Shown here one piece after another: positions 53,023 through 62,436 of a DNA stretch of 64,000 bases. Numbering within the stretch: the first letter of the stretch is position 1; each line of letters begins with the position of its first letter. The position numbers and the translations under genes were made by a program. The notes under the pieces were generated by a model. That model did no database searches and was not told the DNA's origin. It saw only the letters and a list, made by a program, of their open reading frames with translations. Source of the stretch: JAMXLO01 sp963832895 (GTDB lineage: Bacteria; Pseudomonadota; Alphaproteobacteria; Acetobacterales; Acetobacteraceae); assembly GCA_963832895.1 (NCBI GenBank), contig CAWHVQ010000012.1, positions 62,001 to 126,000 of the forward strand, written 5' to 3'.

Positions 53023-53063
53023 CCCCTCCCCGACCCTCCCCCGCTTCGCGGGAGAGGGAGTGG
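53023..53063. repeat. GC-rich intergenic palindrome
   Basis: The gap between convergent genes holds CCCCTCCCCGACCCTCCCCC and CGCTTCGCGGGAGAGGGAG, which fold into a long hairpin. It belongs to the same family as the elements at 6169, 10301 and 38190 and may also serve as a terminator for the convergent genes. Confidence 0.6.
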
Positions 53064-53083
53064 CTTTATGTTCCCTCCTCGCC

Positions 53084-53830
53084 TCAACCTTGTGCGACGA
53101 GCTTCGCGAACTCAGCCAACTGATCAGCCTCGACATCCGACACGGCGTAATAGCGGATGCCACCGTGTCGCCAGGTGATGACGTTGAAGCCCTGCCGCGT
53201 CTCCTCGCGGAATGCTTCGTCCTGACCGGACGACGCCCACGCGAACAGGTTGATCACGTGCTTGGCGTGGCGATACACCACGACCGCGGTGGGATGGCCA
53301 TCGACGTAATCCTGCCTCCCTCCGACCAACGGGAAACCCGCGTCCTTCAATTCGAGAACCGGCGGCGAGACATCCAGGCGTGCCGACAGCCACGGCTTCA
53401 CCGTGTGCTGGTCGCTGGTCAGCACATCGGTCAGGTGATCGGCCTGCAGCGAACGGATGTGGCTGTCGATCACCCCGATTGACGGATCGCTCTGCCCACC
53501 CATGACCAACACAGTGAGTGCCACGCCGGCCAGCGCACCCACGAGGCCGGTCCCCGCCAGACTGAATGCCGGCATGCGGAACCATGGACGCACCGCGCGC
53601 GGCGGCTCCTCATGCGGCAGCGCTGCGCCGATGCGCGCGGCCAGTCCGGGCGGCGCGCGGTGGTAGGGCAGCTTGGTGCGGATCACCGACTGCATGGCGC
53701 GCAACTCCTCAAGCCTGGTCGCGCAGGCGTTGCATCCGGCGACGTGGCGGTGCATGCGGAACCGCGCGATCGGTCCCAATGCGCTGTCGAGCATTCCCGA
53801 CAGCAGGACGGTGGCGCGTTCACACTCCAT
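53084..53830 (-). CDS. Membrane anti-sigma factor (zf-HC2 type)
   Basis: A 248-residue anti-sigma factor. The N-terminal zinc-binding signature HRHVAGCNAC (HxxxCxxC, about residues 28-37) is the domain that grips the sigma factor. A transmembrane helix follows at about 88-112 (FSLAGTGLVGALAGVALTVLVM), and the periplasmic domain ends with VVYRHAKHVINLFAWAS, the usual form of anti-ECF sensors. It overlaps the sigma gene by 11 bases. It should hold the sigma factor inactive until an envelope signal. Confidence 0.87.
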   Translation of the reverse strand: MECERATVLLSGMLDSALGPIARFRMHRHVAGCNACATRLEELRAMQSVIRTKLPYHRAPPGLAARIGAALPHEEPPRAVRPWFRMPAFSLAGTGLVGALAGVALTVLVMGGQSDPSIGVIDSHIRSLQADHLTDVLTSDQHTVKPWLSARLDVSPPVLELKDAGFPLVGGRQDYVDGHPTAVVVYRHAKHVINLFAWASSGQDEAFREETRQGFNVITWRHGGIRYYAVSDVEADQLAEFAKLVAQG

Positions 53831-54383
53831 GAGCGTCCTCCGTCTCGGCCTGCGCCAGCCAAAGCTTGCGCAGGCTGAGCCGCGCGCGCGACAGGCGCGA
53901 CATCACCGTGCCGATCGGCATTCCGGTCACTTCGGCGATTTCCTTGTAGGCAAGGTCCTCGACCTCGCGCAGCAGCAGCACCTCGCGATACTCCGCCGGC
54001 AACTGTTCCATCAGCCGGCTGAGCGTCTGGCTATCGATGCTCTCCAGCAGCAGCGATTCCGGATCGCGCGGGCGGCTGCCCCACATGGTCTCCTCCTTGT
54101 CCGCGCTTTCGGACACCGGGGTGTCCGGCACGAACATCATCCGTCCCGAGCGGTTCTCCTTCACCCAGGTCATGAAGGCGTTGCGAACGATGGTCAGCAG
54201 CCACACGCGGAAATTCCCTCCTTGGAACGCGTCGAAATAGCGATAGGCCCGCAGGTAGGCGTCCTGCACCACATCCTCGGCATCGGTCGTGTTGCCCGCC
54301 AGCCAGCGGGCGAGGTTGTACGCGGCATCGAGATGCGGCAAAGCGAGCAACTCGAAGCGTCGGCGGCGGTCGTCTTGGGGCAA
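53820..54383 (-). CDS. ECF-type RNA polymerase sigma factor
   Basis: A 187-residue ECF sigma factor. Region 2 is visible as ALPHLDAAYNLARWLAGN and DAEDVVQDAYLRAYRYFDAF. Region 4 is visible as LPAEYREVLLLREVEDLAYK and EIAEVTGMPIGTVMSRLSRA. The start is TTG 54383 with AGGACAG upstream. The anti-sigma gene overlaps its end by 11 bases. The nearby Tat-exported phosphoesterase and cupredoxin (56225, 57156) are on the opposite strand; a shared regulon is possible but not shown. Confidence 0.9.
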   Translation of the reverse strand: MPQDDRRRRFELLALPHLDAAYNLARWLAGNTTDAEDVVQDAYLRAYRYFDAFQGGNFRVWLLTIVRNAFMTWVKENRSGRMMFVPDTPVSESADKEETMWGSRPRDPESLLLESIDSQTLSRLMEQLPAEYREVLLLREVEDLAYKEIAEVTGMPIGTVMSRLSRARLSLRKLWLAQAETEDAHGV

Positions 54384-54470
54384 GGCTTCTGTCCTGACTG
54401 CGGGCTGCCGCGGCTTCTACCTGAGTGGGGGACAGATTATTCCCGGAGCGTGGGTGGCGTAAGTCGGCCG

Positions 54471-55922
54471 CTATTCCGCCACCGCCACACGCGATCTCGC
54501 GCGGTCACGGTGTCCGCTCACCTCGGCGCCCGCGGCGCGATCCATCCGCAGGCTGATCATCGGCGCGGCGAGCGATATCGCCGACACGACCAGGAACGCG
54601 ACGGAGAAGTCCGACAGCAGCGGCTGCCGATGGCCCAGCAGGTGAATGGAAGCGGCGAGCACGGCCGCCGATACCGCTATGCCCAGTGTCAACGACATCT
54701 GCTGGAAGGTCGTGTAGAAACTGGTCGCGGCGCTCATTTGCGGCCTTGGCACATCGGCATAGGCGATCGTGTTATAGGCCATGAACTGCAGCGACTGGAA
54801 AAACCCGTTGAGCAACAGCACGAGATAGATCGCCACGATCGGCCAGCTCGGCCGGAATGCAGCGGTCAATGCCAGCAGCAGCGTGGCGACCAGCCCGACC
54901 CAGATGAACACGTTGCGAAAACCAAGGTGGCGTAGGAAATGCGGCGCGAGGAGCCGCATTGCCATCGAACCGACCGAACTGATGAAGGTGATCAACCCGC
55001 TGCGCGCCGCCGACAGGCCGAAGCCCAATTGCAACATCATCGGCAACAAGAACGGCATCGCGCCCACCGCAATGCGCGACAGCGAGCCGCAGATCACGGA
55101 ATAGCGAAATGTCGGAATGCGCAGCATGCGAAAATCCAGCATCGGCCGCTGATGGTGGCGCGCATGCAGCACATAGAGCGCGGACGCGACTACACCCAGA
55201 CAGAGCAACCCCGGCGCAACCTCGCTCGACCCCACGCCCCGGCTCGCCATTTCGATGCTGAACATCAGCGATGCCAGCGCGGTGCCGGCCAGCAATAGCC
55301 CGCGCAGATCGAATGTTGTGCGGGTTGGTTCCTTGATCTCCTCGAGGTAGCGCGTGACCAGCAGGATACCGACGATGCCAATGGGTACGTTGATGTAGAA
55401 GATCCAGTGCCACGACAGGTAGGTGACGATAAACCCGCCGACCGGCGGACCGACGATAGGCCCGATCGTGGCGGGGATCATCAGCCAGGCCATCGCCTTG
55501 ACCAGATCGGTCTTCGACACCGCACGCAACATCACGAGCCGGCCAACCGGCGACATCATCGCGCCGCCGGCGCCCTGCAGCATGCGCGCCGCCACCAGGA
55601 ACGCCAGGGTCGGGGCCTGCGCGCAGGCGATCGAGCCCAAGGTGAACATGGCGATCGCCGCGCGGAACACGGTTCGCGAGCCAAACCGGTCTGCCAGGCG
55701 GCCGCTGGCGGGGATGAACATGGCGAGCGTCAGCAAATATGACGTCAACGCCACGTTCATACGCAGCGGATCGGCGTTGAAGCTGTTCGCCATTGTCGGC
55801 AGAGCGGTTGCCAGCACTGTGCCGTCCAATTGCTCCATGAACATCGCGCTGGCGACGATGAGAGAGACGGCGCGCGGGCTGGCCTCGCGCTTTGCTGGCA
55901 CGGTCACGGCAGGTTCGAGCAT
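54471..55922 (-). CDS. MFS drug exporter, DHA2 (14-helix) type
   Basis: A 483-residue major facilitator transporter. It has the DHA2 signatures FMEQLDGTVLATALPTM (helix 1), RLADRFGSRTVFRAAIAMF (loop 2-3, motif A) and MIPATIGPIVGPPVGGFIV (motif C, antiporter). About fourteen hydrophobic segments are visible. It should export small organic or drug-like compounds with a proton gradient. Start ATG 55922 is chosen; an alternative ATG is at 55973. It is divergent from the phosphoesterase gene. Confidence 0.88.
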   Translation of the reverse strand: MLEPAVTVPAKREASPRAVSLIVASAMFMEQLDGTVLATALPTMANSFNADPLRMNVALTSYLLTLAMFIPASGRLADRFGSRTVFRAAIAMFTLGSIACAQAPTLAFLVAARMLQGAGGAMMSPVGRLVMLRAVSKTDLVKAMAWLMIPATIGPIVGPPVGGFIVTYLSWHWIFYINVPIGIVGILLVTRYLEEIKEPTRTTFDLRGLLLAGTALASLMFSIEMASRGVGSSEVAPGLLCLGVVASALYVLHARHHQRPMLDFRMLRIPTFRYSVICGSLSRIAVGAMPFLLPMMLQLGFGLSAARSGLITFISSVGSMAMRLLAPHFLRHLGFRNVFIWVGLVATLLLALTAAFRPSWPIVAIYLVLLLNGFFQSLQFMAYNTIAYADVPRPQMSAATSFYTTFQQMSLTLGIAVSAAVLAASIHLLGHRQPLLSDFSVAFLVVSAISLAAPMISLRMDRAAGAEVSGHRDRARSRVAVAE

Positions 55923-56224
55923 CGCGGGAGGGATAATATGGCGCCAGCGCCGGAGCAACGGCACGGCTGGCATGCTCCCTACGCAGCTTGGAGTCAGGCT
56001 CGGAAGGGCCTGCACGGAACGCGCCGGACTCGGTCCCCCAGCGACGATCACCTCCATGGACGCGCATGGCAGCACATGCGCATCGCGCGAAGCGCATGCA
56101 GTGCCTCCGTGACCGTTCGCCGCCTCCGCGCCTCCCCCGTGCAAATTCTTTTCCCGCAAACCGACGGGAATAACCGCTTGGCTGTGCCGGTAGGGACGAG
56201 CAGCGCAACGGGAGTCCATCATTC

Positions 56225-57145
56225 ATGAGCATCGATCCAAATCTAGAACGCCGCGGTTTCCTCAAGTGCATGACCTGGGCGGGCACCGCCATGGTCTGGA
56301 CGGTGGCCGGCGGCGTGCCGCGCTCGCGTCTGATCGGCAGTGCGGAGGCGGCAGCCAACGAGTTCACCTTCGTGCAGATCAGCGACAGTCATCTCGGCTT
56401 CGACAAGGCGGCCAATCCGAACGTAACGGCGACCTTGCAGGAGGCGCTGGATGACATCGGCAAGCTGCCGATGAAACCGTCGTTCATGATCCATACCGGC
56501 GACATCACGCATCTTTCCAAGCCGGCGCAGTTCGACACCGCGGCACAGCTCTGCGGTACGACCAAGCTGACGATGCACACCGTCCCCGGTGAGCACGACA
56601 TCCTGGAAGAGGACGGCAAAAGCTACCTCAACCGCTTCGGCAAGGGCTCCAAGGGCGACGGCTGGTACAGCTTCGACGCGGGCGGTGTGCATTTCATCGG
56701 CTTGGTGAATGTGGTGAACCTGCAGGGCAACGGTCTGGGCAATCTCGGACATGACCAGCTCGAGTGGCTCGAGGACGACGTGAAGCACCTGTCGGCCAGC
56801 ACGCCTGTCGTGGTGATGGCGCACGTGCCGCTGTGGATCGTGTATCAGGACTGGGGCTGGGGCACGGCGGACGGCGCGCAGGCGCTGTCGTATCTGAAGA
56901 AGTTCGGCTCTGTGACGGTGCTGAATGGCCACATTCATCAGGTGATGCAGAAGGTGGAAGGCAAGGTGGCGTTCCACACCGCGCGCTCCACTGCGTTCCC
57001 GCAACCGGCACCCGGAACGGCAAAGAGTCCTGGCCCGATGGTGGTGCCGGCTGGCGAGCTGAAGCAGTACCTCGGGATCGCCCACGTCAATCTGGTGTCG
57101 GCGAAGGCGCCGCTTGCCATCGTCGATACGCCGCTCGCCGGCTGA
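56225..57145 (+). CDS. Tat-exported metallophosphoesterase
   Basis: A 306-residue calcineurin-like phosphoesterase. The N-terminus has a twin-arginine signal (ERRGFLKCMTWAGTAMVW, residues 8-25). Metal-binding motifs are FVQISDSHLGFD, HTGDITHLS, VPGEHD and VVMAHVPL, and the C-terminal NGHIHQVM. The histidine in the GEHD position replaces the usual Asn in GNH(D/E). It should hydrolyse phosphoesters in the periplasm. The cupredoxin gene follows after 10 bases, so they are co-transcribed. Confidence 0.87.
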   Translation: MSIDPNLERRGFLKCMTWAGTAMVWTVAGGVPRSRLIGSAEAAANEFTFVQISDSHLGFDKAANPNVTATLQEALDDIGKLPMKPSFMIHTGDITHLSKPAQFDTAAQLCGTTKLTMHTVPGEHDILEEDGKSYLNRFGKGSKGDGWYSFDAGGVHFIGLVNVVNLQGNGLGNLGHDQLEWLEDDVKHLSASTPVVVMAHVPLWIVYQDWGWGTADGAQALSYLKKFGSVTVLNGHIHQVMQKVEGKVAFHTARSTAFPQPAPGTAKSPGPMVVPAGELKQYLGIAHVNLVSAKAPLAIVDTPLAG

Positions 57146-57155
57146 GGGACGTGCC

Positions 57156-57509
57156 ATGAGCGAGATTTTGGAGCCGGGCGGCATCGCCCGGCGCCTGCTG
57201 CTGCGTCGTGTACTTGGCACAGGCATTATGGTCGTGATCGGTAGCCACATGGCGGCGGCGGCCGACATGCAGGTTGTCATCGACAACTTCACCTTCTCGC
57301 CGACACCGTTGCAGGTGAAGGCCGGTACGACGGTGACATGGGTCAACCACGACGACATCCCCCACAGCCTCGTCTGCCCGAACCTGCAGGTTCATTCGCA
57401 TCCGCTGGATACCAACGACACCTTCAGCTACAAATTCGAGCAGACGGGGACGTATGACTATATCTGCGGGCTGCATCCACATATGCATGGACAAGTGGTG
57501 GTTTCCTAA
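57156..57509 (+). CDS. Exported cupredoxin (type 1 copper protein)
   Basis: A 117-residue blue-copper protein. The signal ARRLLLRRVLGTGIMVVIGS with two Arg pairs suggests Sec or Tat export. The copper ligands fit the plastocyanin/amicyanin pattern: His in DDIPHSLVC (about residue 69) and Cys, His and Met in YDYICGLHPHMHGQVVV (about residues 102-112). It probably carries electrons in the periplasm. Its last 4 bases overlap the stop of the convergent calpain-like gene. Confidence 0.86.
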   Translation: MSEILEPGGIARRLLLRRVLGTGIMVVIGSHMAAAADMQVVIDNFTFSPTPLQVKAGTTVTWVNHDDIPHSLVCPNLQVHSHPLDTNDTFSYKFEQTGTYDYICGLHPHMHGQVVVS

Positions 57510-60500
57510 ACCTGGGTGAAGCTGTTGCTGTTGAAGACCCAGGGCGTTGCACCGTTGGTCGTGATAGAGCCCAACAAACTGCCTCCACCCGAGAATGATC
57601 CGTTGCTGCTGTAGAACAGATTGCCGGTATCCTGTTGGTAGACGAAAGCACCCTTGCCACCGTTGGCAAGGGTGGAGGAGAGACGCGCCGCGGTATTCGC
57701 GACATCGGCCAGGTCGTGATTGAGCACGAGTGCAGCGCCGCCAAGGTCGTAGGCGTTACGGGCCAGGATGCTGCTGCCTGTTGTGTCGAGCGCGATCGTG
57801 TCACCTTTCGCAGCATTGAAGTTCATCACTGTGGAGATGTTTCCAGAACTGTTCTGGTCGAACACGAACCGATCGGCGGCACTATTGCCGGTGATGAAGT
57901 TTATGCCGCCGCCACCGATGACCGTGGCCGCCACGCTGCCTTGTAGCACGATGGTGTCGCTGCCGCTGCCGCCATGCACGGTTTCCGTGTTCGCAACCGT
58001 CACGCTGTTGGTGAAGTTGGCAAGAGTCAGCGTGTCGCTGCCACCACCGAGATCCACGGATCCGTTCACCACGCCGCCGCCGAAGACGATAGAATCGGCG
58101 CCCGCCCCCCCGATCAGGGTGCTGACATTGCTGACTGTACCGGCATTCCCGGCGTTGGCGAGTGTCAGCTTGTTGCTGCCGCCGCCAAGGTCCACCGACA
58201 TGGCGGGGGTCAACGCACTGCCCAACGTGACGGCGTCGTTGCCGGTGCCGCCGGTAAGGGTCTCGACATTGGCGACGGTGACGGTATTGGTGGCGTTTGC
58301 GAGGGTCAGCTTGTCGCTGCCGGCACCGAGATCGACGCTGCCGCCGGCGAGTGCGGTGCCGAAAGTCACGGCGTCGTTGCCGGCGCCCCCAATCAGGGTG
58401 CTGACGTTGCTGACGGTGCCGGTGTTGACGCCTGCCGCCAGGGTCAGCTTGTTGCTGCCTGCGCCGAGATCCACCGACATGGCGGCGGTCAGCACGCTGC
58501 CCAGCGTGATCGTGTCGTTGCCGGTGCCACCAACGAGGGTTTCGACGTTTGCCACCGTCGCGGTATTGGTGGCGTTTGCGAGGGTCAGCTTGTCGCTGCC
58601 GGCACCGAGATCGACGCTGCCGCCGGCGAGTGCGGTGCCGAAAGTCACGGCGTCGTTGCCGGCGCCCCCAATCAGGGTGCTGACGTTGCTGACGGTGCCG
58701 GTGTTGACGCCTGCCGCCAGGGTTAGCTTGTTGCTGCCTGCGCCGAGATCCACCGACATGGCGGCGGTCAGCACGCTGCCCAGCGTGATCGTGTCGTTGC
58801 CGGTGCCGCCAACTAGGGTTTCGACGTTTGCCACCGTCGCGGTGTTGGTGGCGTTTGCGAGGGTCAGCTTGTCGCTGCCGGCACCGAGATCGACGCTGCC
58901 ACTGGCGAGTGCGGTGCCGAAAGTCACGGCATCGTTGCCGGCGCCGCCAATCAGGGTGCTGACGTTGCTGACGGAGCCCGTTCCGCCGCCGGCCGCCAGG
59001 GTTAGCTTGTTGCTGCCGGCGCCAAGGTCCACCGACATGGCGGGGGTCAGCCCGCTGCCCAGCGTGATCGTGTCGTTGCCGGTGCCGCCAACGAGGGTTT
59101 CGACATTTGCCACCGTCGCGGTGTTGGTGGCGTTCGCGAGGGTCAGCTTGTCGCTGCCGGCGCCGAGATCGACGCTGCCGCCGGCGAGTGCGGTGCCGAA
59201 AGTTACGGCATCGTTGCCGGCGCCGCCAATCAGGGTGCCGACGTTGCTGACGGAGCCGGTGTTGCCGCCGGCCGCCAGGGTTAGCTTGTTGCTGCCTGCG
59301 CCGAGGTCGACCGACATGGCGGCGGTGAGCCCGCTGTCCAGCGTGATCGTGTCGTTGCCGGTGCCGCCAACAAGGGTTTCGACATTTGCCACCGTGGCGG
59401 TGTTGGTGCCGTTCGCCAGGGTCAGCCTGTCGCTGCCGGCGCCGAGATCGACGCTGGCATTGGCGAGCGCGGTGCCCAGCGTGACTGCGTCGTTGCCGGC
59501 GCCGCCAATCAGGGTGCTGACGTTGCTGACGGTGCCGGTGTTGACGCCGGCCGCCAGGGTCAACTTGTTGCTGCCTGCGCCGAGGTCGACCGACATGGCG
59601 GCGGTCAGCACGCTGTCCAGCGTGATCGTGTCGTTGCCGATGCCGCCAACGAGGGTTTCGACGTTTGCCACCGTCGCGGTGTTGGTGGCGTTCGCCAGGG
59701 TCAGCTTGTCGCTGCCGGCGCCGAGATCGACACTGGCATTGGCGGTAGCGGTTGCCAGGGTGATCGTGTCGCAGCCGGTTCCGCCGATGATGGTCTCGGT
59801 GTTGGCGACCGTGGCCGAGTTGGTGCCGTTGGCGAAGATCAGCGTGTCGTTGCCGGCACCGAGATCGATCGATGCGTTGATGACGGCGTTGGGCAAGGTG
59901 ATCGTGTCGTTGCCGGGCCCACCGATGATCGGGCTGCTGGCAACGAACTGGCCGACATCGACCTCCGCGATTCCGGTCGACAGCAGGGATAGCGGGATAG
60001 CTGAGGGCTCGTCGAAGCGCCATGGGTTGATCAGTTGCACCATGGCCGTGCCGCTGACCATGGTCAGGCTGCCGAACATGTAGGCATGACAGTTGAACAG
60101 GCCGTAAGGCAGGGTTCCCGCACTTGGAGTGTCCATCACGATGAGGTCGCCGGCCGTCATGAAGCCTTGCAACTGCTGCACGGTGAGGGCAGCCGGTGAC
60201 ATCCACGTTGTGGGCCGACCCGTCAGTTCCTCCATGGCGACCAAGGGGCTGCCGCCGTTGCTGATCGCGCCATAGCCGCCATCCAGGGTCGCGACCGCCT
60301 TTTCCAGGACCTGGACCCAGATCTCCTTCTGCCCGTTGAGCACATCCTGAGCTGCGCCGTTGTTGACGGCGTTGCTGGGGAACGTGTTGTTCACGGTCAC
60401 CGACGTGGCCTCGAAGGCGGTCGTGTAGTAGCTCGGCAGTTGACCGGTGGCCGCCAGGTAGAGCGTCACCGTCTCGGTGCCGTTGCCGTTGTCGTGGATC

Positions 60501-60853
60501 ATGTTGGTGATCGCAGCCGGGTGCCACAGCGCCACTTCGCCAATCGACGACAGCAGGAAGCAGTCGCCGATCTGCCCCTGGTTGATGTCGCTGACCGCGA
60601 TCAGCGAGGCATTGCCCGCTTCCTGCAGATAGAGAACCTGGGTGAGCGTGGCCGTCGCGTACACCGTGGGCGCTGTCGCCGCGGTGGCGTGCGGCGAGGA
60701 AATCCCGGTTTCGCCGGCCGTCGACCGGGCAGGAGCAAAGCCGCTCTCGGGCAGGCCGATGTCTGTCGGGTCGCCAAACTGGTCGAACGGGTCGGGAAAG
60801 ATCGGATGGCCACCGTTCGAACCGACGCTGGTGGAGTAGTGTATTCTCATCAT
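57506..60853 (-). CDS. Calpain-like (C2) cysteine protease with RTX-like repeats
   Basis: A 1115-residue protein. Residues about 65-300 match the calpain catalytic fold: NQGQIGDCFLLSSIGEVALW with Cys98, EIWVQVLEKAVATLDGGYGA, SPLVAMEELTGRPT, NCHAYMFG with His256 and QLINPWRF with Asn276, the Cys-His-Asn triad. From about 305 to 935 are tandem repeats of the GGxGNDxI and LGAGSDKLTLAN kind, typical of calcium-binding RTX proteins. The C-terminus (FVFDQNSSGNISTVMNFNAAKGD) is like a type I secretion tail. There is no N-terminal signal peptide. It is likely an exported protease; the secretion system is not in this window. The IS lies just upstream of the start. Confidence 0.82.
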   Translation of the reverse strand: MMRIHYSTSVGSNGGHPIFPDPFDQFGDPTDIGLPESGFAPARSTAGETGISSPHATAATAPTVYATATLTQVLYLQEAGNASLIAVSDINQGQIGDCFLLSSIGEVALWHPAAITNMIHDNGNGTETVTLYLAATGQLPSYYTTAFEATSVTVNNTFPSNAVNNGAAQDVLNGQKEIWVQVLEKAVATLDGGYGAISNGGSPLVAMEELTGRPTTWMSPAALTVQQLQGFMTAGDLIVMDTPSAGTLPYGLFNCHAYMFGSLTMVSGTAMVQLINPWRFDEPSAIPLSLLSTGIAEVDVGQFVASSPIIGGPGNDTITLPNAVINASIDLGAGNDTLIFANGTNSATVANTETIIGGTGCDTITLATATANASVDLGAGSDKLTLANATNTATVANVETLVGGIGNDTITLDSVLTAAMSVDLGAGSNKLTLAAGVNTGTVSNVSTLIGGAGNDAVTLGTALANASVDLGAGSDRLTLANGTNTATVANVETLVGGTGNDTITLDSGLTAAMSVDLGAGSNKLTLAAGGNTGSVSNVGTLIGGAGNDAVTFGTALAGGSVDLGAGSDKLTLANATNTATVANVETLVGGTGNDTITLGSGLTPAMSVDLGAGSNKLTLAAGGGTGSVSNVSTLIGGAGNDAVTFGTALASGSVDLGAGSDKLTLANATNTATVANVETLVGGTGNDTITLGSVLTAAMSVDLGAGSNKLTLAAGVNTGTVSNVSTLIGGAGNDAVTFGTALAGGSVDLGAGSDKLTLANATNTATVANVETLVGGTGNDTITLGSVLTAAMSVDLGAGSNKLTLAAGVNTGTVSNVSTLIGGAGNDAVTFGTALAGGSVDLGAGSDKLTLANATNTVTVANVETLTGGTGNDAVTLGSALTPAMSVDLGGGSNKLTLANAGNAGTVSNVSTLIGGAGADSIVFGGGVVNGSVDLGGGSDTLTLANFTNSVTVANTETVHGGSGSDTIVLQGSVAATVIGGGGINFITGNSAADRFVFDQNSSGNISTVMNFNAAKGDTIALDTTGSSILARNAYDLGGAALVLNHDLADVANTAARLSSTLANGGKGAFVYQQDTGNLFYSSNGSFSGGGSLLGSITTNGATPWVFNSNSFTQV
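58090..59900 (-). repeat. Tandem repeats inside the calpain-RTX gene (279-bp unit)
   Basis: Six long units of about 93 codons (279 bases), each made of two half-units of about 46 residues, lie in the gene. The nucleotide sequence of neighbouring units is almost identical in places (for example the segment with CAGGGTGCTGACGTTGCTGA recurs at about 279-base steps). This suggests recent duplication and possible length variation between strains. The proline-rich plus-strand reading across it is a shadow. Confidence 0.85.
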
Positions 60854-60940
60854 GGCGATCTCGCTGTGTGGTGCGAGTTTTTCGCCACCTTGCGGCTTTG
60901 CGGGACGTCGCTGCCGTGCGGTTTATGAACATCATCTTAG

Positions 60941-62436
60941 CTGGACTTTGGCCAATTTCGGGTTGACCTGGGTTGAATTGAATGTGATCGAACGCCGGAT
61001 TCGCGGCTGATCTTCTGCGGGCGAGTCTCTCCCGAATGTCGATTTGGGGGAGCGATGCGGGACGTGAGTTCAAGCCGCCTTGTACCTGCAAGCCTGGCGC
61101 TATGGTTGCAGCCTTTCAGAGAGGGTTTCACGGCACCGACATGGGAGCATGTTCTTGTGCTGATCGTGGGCAGCATCCTCACCCCCGGGCGACGTACCGT
61201 CGCTGCCGCCTTGCGCGTGGTGGGGTTCGAGCAGGCGATGGACTTCGCCAACTATCACCGCGTGCTCAACCGCAATCGCTGGTCAAGCCGTTGGGTCGCT
61301 CGATGTCTGTTCCGGGTATTGGTCAATAACTTGGTACCAACCGGCCCGGTCATCATGGGCCTCGACGACACGATCGAGCGGCGATGGGGTGCCAAGATCA
61401 AAGCCCGGGGCATCTATCGAGACCCGGTCCGCTCTTCGCATGGTCATTTCGTCAAGGCGAGCGGCCTGCGATGGTTGTCGATCATGCTGCTGCCCGAGAT
61501 CCCATGGGCTGGGCGCATCTGGGCACTGCCATTTTTGACTGTCCTGGCACCGTCAGAACGATATGCTCGCAAATACAAGCGGCGACATAAGAAGCTCACT
61601 GACTGGGGGCGGCAGGTCATGCTGCAGGTCGCACGGTGGCTGCCGGAGCGGCAGATCATAGCGGTGACCGATAGCGGCTTCGCTGCCATCGAGCTGCTCA
61701 ATGCGGTTCGACATCGCCTCTGCATGATCACCCGCCTGCGTCTCGATGCCCGGCTGTTCGACCCGCCGGCGCATCGCCGAGCCGGCACGATCGGCCGGCC
61801 ACGCGTCGTCGGCAGGCGCCAGCCAACGCTGGTTCAGCGTCTCGCGAATTCTCGGACGCGCTGGCGACGCTTCAAGGTGAACGGATGGTATGGCCGCAGC
61901 GAGCGACTACTGCAGATCGTTTCCGGCACCGCCATCTGGCACCACCCCGGCCGCCTGGTGGCGATCCGCTATGATACTAGTTCGCGACGTTGCCGATGAG
62001 TTCAAACCACAGGCTTTTCTATGCACCGATCTCGATGCCGACCCGCTCGACATCCTTCGGTGGTTCGTCCGCCGCTGGTCCATCGAGGTCACCTTCGCCG
62101 AAGTCCGCCGTCATCTCGGTGTGGAGAGCCAACGGCAATGGTCTGATCCCGCCATCGCGCGGACGACCCCCGCCCTTCTCGGCTTGTTCTCTTTGATAAC
62201 GTTGTGGGCCAACGAGCTCTATGCCACTCATGCACCGGCGCCGCGCACAGCCAGTTGGTATCCAAAGCCGTTGCCCACATTCAGTGACGCTTTGGCAGCA
62301 GTTCGTCGCGAGCTATGGGCCCCACAGAGTTTCGTAACATCGAGTCATACACTAGATGGCACTAAAATCTCACAGCCCACCATCAATCGCTTGATCAACG
62401 CCGCCTGCTACGCTGCGTAAATGGCCAAAGTCCAGC
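60941..62436 (+). mobile_element. Insertion sequence of the IS701 type, complete with TIRs and target duplication
   Basis: Left end CTGGACTTTGGCCA at 60941 is repeated in inverse at the right end (TGGCCAAAGTCCAG ending at 62436), with similarity reaching further inward. Both ends are flanked by CTTAG (60936-60940 and 62437-62441 region), so a TTAG or CTTAG duplication is present. Four-base YTAG duplication is the known habit of IS701 elements. The 1496-bp element carries one transposase gene. Confidence 0.85.
61055..62420 (+). pseudogene. IS701-type DDE transposase, frameshifted
   Basis: One frame (61055-61999) gives MRDVSSSRLVPASLALWLQP, the N-terminal part with GLDDTIERRWG (first catalytic Asp) and the middle region AVTDSGFAAIELL (second Asp). 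After about 61975 the same protein continues in another frame with LVRDVADEFKPQAFLCTDLD and ILRWFVRRWSIEVTFAEVRR (the Glu region) to 62420. The shift needs one extra base to be skipped and falls late in the gene. It may be a mutation, a sequencing error or programmed slippage; no slippery run is obvious. Confidence 0.8.

Noticed and set aside
58090..59900. CRISPR-like regular spacing of repeats
   Set aside because: The 279-base units are coding repeats with an open frame and no short repeat-spacer structure.
57768..60083. A 771-codon proline- and serine-rich plus-strand open frame
   Set aside because: It is the antisense reading of the GGxGxD repeats of the calpain-like gene. The repeat codons keep several frames open, and there is no ribosome site or family match.
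57882..61091. A 1069-codon Arg/His/Gln-rich minus-strand frame
   Set aside because: It is a shifted reading of the same repeat gene and runs across the IS left end. Its composition is typical of frame shadows in GC-rich repeats.
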